NCBI GenBank assembly: GCA_019420465.1
Contig: JAHZHB010000052.1
Span: 42,764-53,998 of the forward strand
DNA from: Lachnospiraceae bacterium
GTDB taxonomy: Bacteria; Bacillota; Clostridia; Lachnospirales; Lachnospiraceae
Direction: 5' to 3'
Length of the DNA stretch: 11,235 nt
The position numbers and the translations under genes are program-made. The notes beneath the pieces were generated by a model. It was not told the origin of the DNA, did not search any database, and saw only the letters and a program-made list of their open reading frames with translations. This document shows positions 6,991-11,235 of the stretch, piece after piece (the stretch's first letter is position 1; every line of letters starts with the position of its first letter).

Positions 6991-7005
6991 TACTATAATA
7001 TAGTA
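6991..7005. promoter_or_regulatory. Palindromic operator candidate for the MarR regulator
   Basis: TACTATA-A-TATAGTA is a perfect 7-1-7 palindrome abutting and slightly overlapping the -10 box of the marR promoter, and covering the predicted start site. AT-rich palindromes of this size and position are typical of MarR autoregulatory operators. That this MarR binds it is inferred from position. Confidence 0.65.
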
Positions 7006-7033
7006 GTATAGCATTCTGATATTTTTCAGTCAA
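7005..7033 (-). promoter_or_regulatory. Near-consensus promoter of the marR-EAL-hpt unit
   Basis: On the minus strand TTGACT (-35, 7028-7033) is separated by exactly 17 bases from TATACT (-10, 7005-7010); each matches the sigma-A consensus at 5 of 6 positions. The start is expected near 6998, about 43 bases before the marR start codon. Confidence 0.8.
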
Positions 7034-7088
7034 TGCACGCGCATTATATCTGATGCAAAATCGTAAAATAATATACTCATATGGCAAC

Positions 7089-7167
7089 AAAAAAAGAGCC
7101 TGTGAAAAGATCACAATGCTCCCGCTTTTGCTGTTTATGCAGCTGGCTGCCATTTTACAGGCCCTTT
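7089..7167 (-). terminator. Long terminator-like hairpin upstream of marR
   Basis: The arms TTTTACAGGCCCTTT (7153-7167) and AAAGAGCCTGTGAAAA (7093-7108) pair with one mismatch and one bulge around a 44-base loop that has smaller internal stems. On the minus strand the second arm runs straight into seven T (7089-7095). It would insulate the marR promoter from transcription coming from the protease side. The large loop is unusual. Confidence 0.55.
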
Positions 7168-7220
7168 AGCTTTGCGTCGCAATCTTTCGATTGTTTTGCC
7201 TTGTGTAATTCTCTGTTTTG

Positions 7221-7242
7221 CAGTCACAGATATCTCTGACTG
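7221..7242. repeat. 22-bp near-perfect palindrome
   Basis: CAGTCACAGATATCTCTGACTG is self-complementary except for one C-C pair (7227 with 7236). It is not followed by a T-run on either strand, so it looks more like a protein-binding dyad than a terminator. The binding factor is unknown. Confidence 0.4.
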
Positions 7243-7270
7243 AATAGAGGTATTTTATCACAAACGTGGT

Positions 7271-7504
7271 TCAATGTCCATTCTCAGGGCGACACTTTCT
7301 GGCAGATTTCGACATTTTGTTTATTTTGTTGAATTCCGGCATTAAATACAGGCTGATATAGTGTAGTCTGAGACGTTTTTTCCATGTATATCCCTCATGA
7401 TCCCCGACGATTTTGTCAAGAAAGCTGTGTATCGTACGCACTTCATAGTTTTCCAGCTCCGTATCACACATCTGCTTTTCAAACAGATGTGTGATACAGA
7501 ACAC
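7271..7504 (-). CDS. Doubtful small hypothetical protein (77 residues)
   Basis: An open frame of 77 codons starting MFCITHLFEKQMCDTELENY and ending in a basic tail, KSARKCRPENGH. I do not recognise a family. The middle (HSFLDKIVGDHEGYTWKKRLRLHYISLYLMPEF) looks moderately protein-like, with plausible helices and codon use. Against it, the first codons run through a perfect 14-bp inverted repeat, and no good ribosome binding site precedes the ATG: GAGAGGGTGTTCT is offset and weak. It may be a remnant of a larger gene. The terminator-like hairpin at 7089-7167 would end its transcript if it is expressed. Confidence 0.25.
   Translation of the reverse strand: MFCITHLFEKQMCDTELENYEVRTIHSFLDKIVGDHEGYTWKKRLRLHYISLYLMPEFNKINKMSKSARKCRPENGH
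7461..7497. repeat. Perfect 14-bp inverted repeat (stem-loop)
   Basis: GTATCACACATCTG (7461-7474) is exactly complementary to CAGATGTGTGATAC (7484-7497), with a 9-base loop. No T-run follows on either strand. One arm resembles the arm of the hypB terminator hairpin: GTATCA-A-A-CTG is shared, 11 of 14 positions. Confidence 0.6.
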
Positions 7505-7560
7505 CCTCTCCAGGATTTACACCATGTATGGCATTTGTTTTATTTACCCATTCCGAAACA

Positions 7561-7680
7561 CTAGGTATAAAAGTCAATAGCCCTTTTTGTTTCCATTTTC
7601 TCTCCCCTCCCCTTGTTTTTTACACATTGTGTATATATCGCAGCATATTTTACATTTGTTACAATATCTATCATCTTCAT
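7561..7680 (-). CDS. Possible 39-residue small protein overlapping the protease stop codon
   Basis: The protease stop TGA overlaps an ATG as ATGA (7677-7680). From it a 39-codon frame runs, MKMIDIVTNVKYAAIYT and onward, to a TAG at 7561. The overlap would allow translational coupling, although the upstream ribosome-binding sequence (AGAGAG) is weak. An internal ATG at 7594 has a far stronger AAGGGGAGGGGAG site but would give only 11 residues. I do not recognise either product, and either could be chance. Confidence 0.2.
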   Translation of the reverse strand: MKMIDIVTNVKYAAIYTQCVKNKGRGEKMETKRAIDFYT

Positions 7681-9395
7681 TTTGGTATGCTCTCTGAAAT
7701 ACATATCCGACCAAATCCCACCCTCCTGTCCGGATATGCCTCAATCCCCGGCAGTGGTCTGGCTCCGGCGATGAGGTAGCTTTTGACTTTCTGGCCGTAC
7801 AGATACGGATCATTCCCACGCTGAATCCCCCATTCCATCAGAAGCGCAGCGGCTCCCGTCACGAAGGGTGCCGCAAACGATGTGCCTGTAACCGTCGTGT
7901 AGCCACCGCCGGCGCGACATGTGGTGATATTCACACCGGGTGCAGCCAGCGTTGGCTGTATGTCGCCCGGCATACCGGGAAAGCCTCTGCCTGAAAAGGG
8001 CGCATAAGCCAGTGTTGCTGAGTCATATGCAGCCACTGCTATACTGCGTGATGTACCGGAAGGTTCTGTAAATGTGCGGTTCGGGTCCGGGGTCAGAAAC
8101 GCTGTTCCTGTCTGTATTTCCGCACCAGAAGGCAGCCACAGGTCATACTGTCCGGTAACGACACGCTGCGGGTCAGCCACCAGACGCCATATGCCGCTGT
8201 CCACATACCTGTTTTCCGGCACAAATGCCAGATACAGCTCTTTTCTGCGACTGTAGGGCGTAGGTTCTCCGTAATACAGATATACTCTCGTCTCCCCGAG
8301 TCTGTATCCCTGTGTTCCCGGACGGCCATCAATCAAAACCAACTGCTGCCCGTCCGGATGCACCAGCGCAAATGCAACCTGATCCTCATACTGCATAAAC
8401 AGCTGCAGATTAAATGCCTGCTGAAAGCTCTGTACTGCCAGCTCTGTCACCTGCAGCCTGTCTTTTTCCCATGTACCTGACGCATGCCTGGCCGCATCCC
8501 CTTCGTTTCCCGTCCCGATACACAGAACATTTCTGCCATAATCTGCTGCTACGTCCAGATAAGAGGACAAAATCGAGTCTCCGCTGTGCGATCCGTAGCT
8601 GTTTCCAAAGCTGATATTGATCGCTATGGGCCTCCCCAGATCTGCCGCAGTCTTTACCAGAAAATCCACTGCTGTCATCAGCTCCGAGGTTCTTGGGAAT
8701 GTCCTCTCCCCAGGATTCCCAAGTTTCACAAACAGGATATCACTCTGCCATGCCGTGCCCCGGTTTTCCACATTTTCCCTGCCGTTTCCGGCGGTTATCC
8801 CCGCCACAGCTGTGCCATGTCCACCGGGGTCCAGCGTCCGGCGAAAGTCCGGATCATTTTCTTCCAGTATGCGATTGATGTCTCCTGCAGTATACAGATT
8901 ACCTGTCTGATATCCTTCCGGCGGATTACCCGGCACTGTCTGATCCCATAAAGCCACCAGTCTCGTGCTGCCATCGTTGTTTCGGAAGTCCGGATGAAAA
9001 TAATCAATACCGGAATCCACGATACCAACCAGCATCCCACTGCCATACAGCTGCAGCGGTGGGCTCTGTACAGGAAGGAAACAGGAAGCAAGTTTTCCCT
9101 GCCGCACTGCAAACTGCAGCTGTCTCGGCTTTTCTATATAGATCACCTGCGGCAATGCCGAAAACACGCTGATCTGTTCTTCCAGAAGCCGCACAACAGC
9201 ATAACCGCCAAGCAAAACCGTGATCTCAATATCCGGTTCGGCCACTGCCTGCAGATCTCCGATATACCTGACGATCAGTGTCCATTTTTCTTCTGCAGTG
9301 CTGTATCCCACGTCCAGATCCAGCGTTTCCTCCCGCTCACCTTCTGACAGAGAAAGCGCAAGTGTCAGTTCACTGTCCAGTTTCTGACTTTCCAT
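7677..9395 (-). CDS. S8 family (subtilisin-like) serine protease, Csp-like
   Basis: A 572-residue subtilase with all catalytic residues present: D127 in GIVDSGID, H193 in GGHGTAVAGI, oxyanion-hole N297 in GTGNEG, and S506 in GTSFAAPFVTG. Residues 1-105 resemble a short propeptide-like domain, with no signal peptide or membrane segment. Between N297 and S506 lies an insert of about 150 residues rich in beta strands (about 310-445). This layout fits the clostridial Csp group (CspB-type germination proteases with a jelly-roll insert), where the protease cleaves a spore cortex-lytic enzyme precursor. Assignment to that exact role is inference; many Lachnospiraceae carry several Csp-like subtilases of unknown target. 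The start at 9395 follows AAAGGGAG by 6 bases. The gene lies alone, behind the hypB terminator; the TATATATATAAG stretch just upstream may hold its -10. Confidence 0.88.
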   Translation of the reverse strand: MESQKLDSELTLALSLSEGEREETLDLDVGYSTAEEKWTLIVRYIGDLQAVAEPDIEITVLLGGYAVVRLLEEQISVFSALPQVIYIEKPRQLQFAVRQGKLASCFLPVQSPPLQLYGSGMLVGIVDSGIDYFHPDFRNNDGSTRLVALWDQTVPGNPPEGYQTGNLYTAGDINRILEENDPDFRRTLDPGGHGTAVAGITAGNGRENVENRGTAWQSDILFVKLGNPGERTFPRTSELMTAVDFLVKTAADLGRPIAINISFGNSYGSHSGDSILSSYLDVAADYGRNVLCIGTGNEGDAARHASGTWEKDRLQVTELAVQSFQQAFNLQLFMQYEDQVAFALVHPDGQQLVLIDGRPGTQGYRLGETRVYLYYGEPTPYSRRKELYLAFVPENRYVDSGIWRLVADPQRVVTGQYDLWLPSGAEIQTGTAFLTPDPNRTFTEPSGTSRSIAVAAYDSATLAYAPFSGRGFPGMPGDIQPTLAAPGVNITTCRAGGGYTTVTGTSFAAPFVTGAAALLMEWGIQRGNDPYLYGQKVKSYLIAGARPLPGIEAYPDRRVGFGRICISESIPK

Positions 9396-9433
9396 GGCAG
9401 ACTCCCTTTTTTACGTTACTTATATATATAGAA

Positions 9434-9499
9434 AAAACAGCTGTATGATACATGCGTTTTGACCCAGATTCAAAAGCCTGTGTATCATATAGCTGTTTT
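9434..9499 (-). terminator. Strong terminator after the tandem hypB genes
   Basis: Arms of 19 bases (9434-9452 and 9481-9499) pair fully, with one G-U wobble on one RNA strand. The 28-base loop contains a second 5-bp stem, TTTTG with CAAAA. On the minus strand the stem ends in TTTTTTC, a good terminator. On the plus strand the stem is followed by CATTTTTC, so some bidirectional activity is possible. It separates the hypB genes from the protease. Confidence 0.7.
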
Positions 9500-9611
9500 C
9501 ATTTTTCATATCTTCTCATCTATTATTGAGAACAGAGTTTTCGTTATGGTTCACTCAGTCACTGAACACTTGATGTTCAATTACACAAGAACATGATTCA
9601 GGAGTTTTCTA
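9500..9611. other. Downstream spacer of the hypB operon with a small hairpin
   Basis: No gene is seen. TGAACA-CTTGA-TGTTCA (9563-9579) forms a 6-bp stem without a T-run. AACAGAGTTTTCGTTAT (9531-9547) resembles a sequence upstream of the second hypB gene (11030-11046) at 15 of 17 positions. Confidence 0.35.
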
Positions 9612-10286
9612 TCACGAATTCTTCAGACCGTTTATCTCCTCTTTAATCCAGGAAACCACCTGATCTAACCCCTGACCGGTTTTTGCACTGATCGGAAGGA
9701 TTCTGGCCGACGGATTAAGCTTCTGAATATAGCTCGCAGCTTTTTCCATATCAAAATCAAAGTACTCCATCGCATCGATCTTATTGATCAGAACCACATC
9801 ACACTCTGAAAACATCAGTGGATATTTTAACGGTTTGTCATGGCCTTCCGGTATACCAAACAGCATAACGTTTTTGTGAGCACCCGTATCAAACTCGGCC
9901 GGACACACCAGATTGCCGATATTTTCCAGAAAAAGGATGTCCAGATTCGATGTATCATATTCGTCCAGTGCTCTGGAAACCATATCGGCATCAATATGGC
10001 AGAGTCCTCCATTATGAATCTGAATAGATTCTACTCCTGTAGCATCTGCCACCTTTTGTGCATCCAGACTCGATTCAATATCGACATCCATCTCACCGAT
10101 TTTATATTCCTGTTTTAACAGATTAATAAGTGCTGTCAGCGTTGTTGTTTTTCCGCTTCCCGGCGCAGACATGACGTTTAGAAACAGTGTTCCCTGCTCT
10201 GTCATTCTTTTACGGATGCTCTCTGCTGTCTCATCATTCGAAGCCAGCACGTTCTCATGAATTTCAATTACTCTGACATTGTCCAT
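9612..10286 (-). CDS. hypB: HypB-type nickel-insertion GTPase, second copy in the operon
   Basis: GTP-dependent accessory protein that helps deliver nickel to the [NiFe]-hydrogenase active site, usually with HypA. The 224 residues carry the SIMIBI GTPase motifs: a P-loop APGSGKTTT (K46-T47), the HypB signature ENIGNLVCPAEFD (121-133), NKID (168-171) and SAK (200-202). The G-domain metal-site residues C96-H97 in GGLCHIDAD and C128 are present. The N-terminal CxxCGC nickel site and the histidine-rich stretch of some HypB proteins are absent, so metal binding relies on the G-domain site. The ATG at 10286 is one base after the preceding hypB stop and has AAGGAG about 14 bases upstream, indicating translational coupling. 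No hydrogenase, hypA or hypC-F is seen in the window. Nickel supply to another enzyme is possible. Confidence 0.9.
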   Translation of the reverse strand: MDNVRVIEIHENVLASNDETAESIRKRMTEQGTLFLNVMSAPGSGKTTTLTALINLLKQEYKIGEMDVDIESSLDAQKVADATGVESIQIHNGGLCHIDADMVSRALDEYDTSNLDILFLENIGNLVCPAEFDTGAHKNVMLFGIPEGHDKPLKYPLMFSECDVVLINKIDAMEYFDFDMEKAASYIQKLNPSARILPISAKTGQGLDQVVSWIKEEINGLKNS

Positions 10287-10287
10287 A

Positions 10288-10947
10288 TTAGTTATTCCAC
10301 TCCTTGATCTGACTCAGTAAATATTCTGCCAGAGCTTCCACTCCCTCACCTGTTTTTGCAGAAATATAAAACAGTTTTATCTCAGGATTCAATGCTCTTA
10401 CCTGTTTTTCCAGACGCGCTTTATCAAAATCAAATACCGGCAGAGTATCGATTTTATTAATGACTAAAACGCTGCATTCCTGATACATCAACGGGTATTT
10501 TGCGGGTTTGTCGTCTCCTTCCGGAACGCTTAAAATGGTCAGATTAATAGCTGCACCGGTGTCAAATTCCGCAGGGCACACCAGATTGCCGATATTTTCC
10601 AGAACAATAAAATCCAGATCATCTCTGTTAAACGCACGGATTCCCTGTCTGGTCATATCCGCATCCAGATGACACATGCCGCCGGTATGTAACTGAATAG
10701 ACGGGATTCCCGCCTGTTCCAGTGTAACTGCATCCACATCCGAATCAATATCCGCTTCCATGACACCCCATTTGATCTGCTGCCTGAAATACTTATGCAG
10801 AGCAAGTAATGTCGTGGTCTTTCCACTTCCCGGAGAAGACATCAGATTCATCAGACATACGTTCTTTTGCTTCAGTTCTTCTCTGAGAACCCTGGCATCT
10901 GCGTCATTATCCTGAAGTATCGTTTCTTTTAACTCAATTATATCCAT
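10288..10947 (-). CDS. hypB: HypB-type nickel-insertion GTPase, first copy in the operon
   Basis: A 219-residue paralogue of the neighbouring GTPase. It has a P-loop SPGSGKTTT (K43-T44), GGMCHLDAD with C92-H93, ENIGNLVCPAEFD with C124, NKID (164-167) and a SAKTGEG end motif. All key residues of the GTPase and of the shared dimer-interface metal site are intact, so neither copy is a pseudogene. It lacks the N-terminal CxxCGC and any histidine-rich stretch. By eye the two copies agree strongly in motifs but differ clearly in the helices between, so the duplication is not recent. The start at 10947 has GAGGAAG 5 bases upstream. It is first in the pair, behind its own predicted promoter. Heterodimer formation or different client enzymes are possible (inference). 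Confidence 0.9.
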   Translation of the reverse strand: MDIIELKETILQDNDADARVLREELKQKNVCLMNLMSSPGSGKTTTLLALHKYFRQQIKWGVMEADIDSDVDAVTLEQAGIPSIQLHTGGMCHLDADMTRQGIRAFNRDDLDFIVLENIGNLVCPAEFDTGAAINLTILSVPEGDDKPAKYPLMYQECSVLVINKIDTLPVFDFDKARLEKQVRALNPEIKLFYISAKTGEGVEALAEYLLSQIKEWNN

Positions 10948-10964
10948 GTTGCTTCCTCATTTTC

Positions 10965-10993
10965 TGTATACTGTCTGCCATAAATATTGTCAT
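10965..10993 (-). promoter_or_regulatory. Predicted promoter of the tandem hypB genes
   Basis: On the minus strand ATGACA (-35, 10988-10993, 5 of 6 consensus) is followed after 17 bases by TATACA (-10, 10965-10970, 4 of 6), placing the start about 10 bases before the ribosome binding site. An alternative -35, TTGACG (11007-11012), has CAATAT at 17 bases but a poorer -10. The 9-base repeat CGTTTTCGT occurs twice just upstream (11001-11009 and 11035-11043). Confidence 0.45.
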
Positions 10994-11093
10994 GGAATTT
11001 CGTTTTCGTCAACCATTTTATGCATTAGAAACAGCGTTTTCGTGATCCAGTCTGCAAACATGTTCCTTTTTTATCAATTTTCTCACCCTTTTC

Positions 11094-11235
11094 TTAATAC
11101 ATCCCGTACGGCCAGCCAATCAGGCTGCCGACATCGTAAATTTCCTTATACCCATATTCAATCAGCTTCTGCGCTGCCTCAAAGCTACGATGACCGCTGC
11201 GGCAGTATACAAGAATCGGCGTATCATAGGAAGGG
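11094..11235 (-). CDS. Rhodanese-domain protein, C-terminal part (cut by window edge)
   Basis: The last 47 residues of a rhodanese-like protein run in from the right edge: TPILVYCRSGHRSFEAAQKL, then IEYGYKEIYDVGSLIGWPYG, ending MY-stop. The CRSGHRS loop contains the catalytic cysteine that carries persulfide in active sulfurtransferases, and the GW-P end is typical of single-domain rhodaneses. The start and any upstream domain lie outside the window, so whether it is a free-standing protein or a fusion is unknown. It ends 146 bases before the first hypB gene. There is no clear terminator between, though a separate hypB promoter is predicted. Confidence 0.88.
   Translation of the reverse strand, partial: PSYDTPILVYCRSGHRSFEAAQKLIEYGYKEIYDVGSLIGWPYGMY

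Larger units (their letters stand above)
7034..7676. other. Gene-poor intergenic region between marR and the S8 protease
   Basis: About 640 bases without a gene that I can recognise. It holds the marR-side hairpin (7089-7167), a 22-bp near-palindrome (7221-7242), a weakly supported 77-codon frame (7271-7504), a perfect 14-bp stem-loop (7461-7497), and a short frame overlapping the protease stop (7561-7680). The minus strand near 7600 carries a strong AAGGGGAGGGGAG ribosome-binding-like sequence. The mixture of short frames and dyads suggests either a decayed gene or a regulatory or small-RNA locus. Confidence 0.5.

Noticed and set aside
6956..7153. A 66-codon N-terminal extension of the MarR frame
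   Set aside because: It would run across a near-consensus promoter, a palindromic operator and a terminator-like hairpin, has no ribosome binding site, and exceeds the usual MarR length.
7461..7497. TGTGA/TCACA elements as a Crp/Fnr site
   Set aside because: The half-sites are in the opposite order to the TGTGA-N6-TCACA consensus.
7574..7819. An 81-codon minus-strand frame overlapping the protease C-terminus
   Set aside because: Most of it lies in a shifted frame inside the protease gene, whose own C-terminus ends normally for a subtilase, so no frameshift needs to be invoked.
9443..9490. GTATGA and TCATA sequences as a NikR operator near the hypB genes
   Set aside because: The spacing does not fit the known GTATGA-N16-TCATAC arrangement, and the half-sites are simply the arms of the terminator hairpin downstream of the genes.

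Overview
The window looks like chromosome of an anaerobic Gram-positive Clostridium-class bacterium, most likely a member of the Lachnospiraceae. The reasons are strong AGGAGG-type ribosome binding sites, moderate GC content, an rnfC-rnfD order typical of clostridial rnf operons, Rex-type operators, a Csp-like subtilase without a signal peptide, and a DUF1846 protein. This placement is by gene content and style, not by a database match. All confident genes lie on the minus strand, so transcription runs from high to low coordinates.

Layout from right to left, in the direction of transcription. The end of a rhodanese-domain gene (11094-11235, cut by the window edge) is followed by a promoter and two tandem hypB-type nickel-insertion GTPase genes one base apart. 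These end at a strong intrinsic terminator (9434-9499). Next comes a subtilisin-family (S8, Csp-like) protease with an intact catalytic tetrad. About 640 bases follow without a confident gene (7034-7676). They hold doubtful small reading frames, a perfect 14-bp stem-loop, a 22-bp near-palindrome and a long terminator-like hairpin.

A MarR-family regulator starts from a near-consensus promoter with a 15-bp perfect palindrome at the likely transcription start. It is followed, without an obvious terminator, by a receiver / degenerate GGDEF / EAL / C-terminal sensor-like protein and a free-standing Hpt phosphotransfer protein. The three look like one signalling operon that turns over cyclic di-GMP. 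Next come a HicB-like orphan antitoxin-type protein with its own promoter, and a DUF1846 protein that ends in a long hairpin.

The left end is the start of an rnf operon (rnfC complete, rnfD partial), which encodes the ion-pumping ferredoxin:NAD+ oxidoreductase. Two sequences closely matching the Rex redox-repressor consensus sit in its promoter region: one just after the predicted start site and one upstream of the -35. This suggests NADH/NAD+ control.

No rRNA, tRNA, CRISPR array or intact insertion sequence was seen. I found no convincing evidence for a wholly new system. The most interesting items are the paired Rex sites, the tandem hypB genes, the marR-EAL-hpt unit, and the unexplained dyad-rich intergenic stretches.
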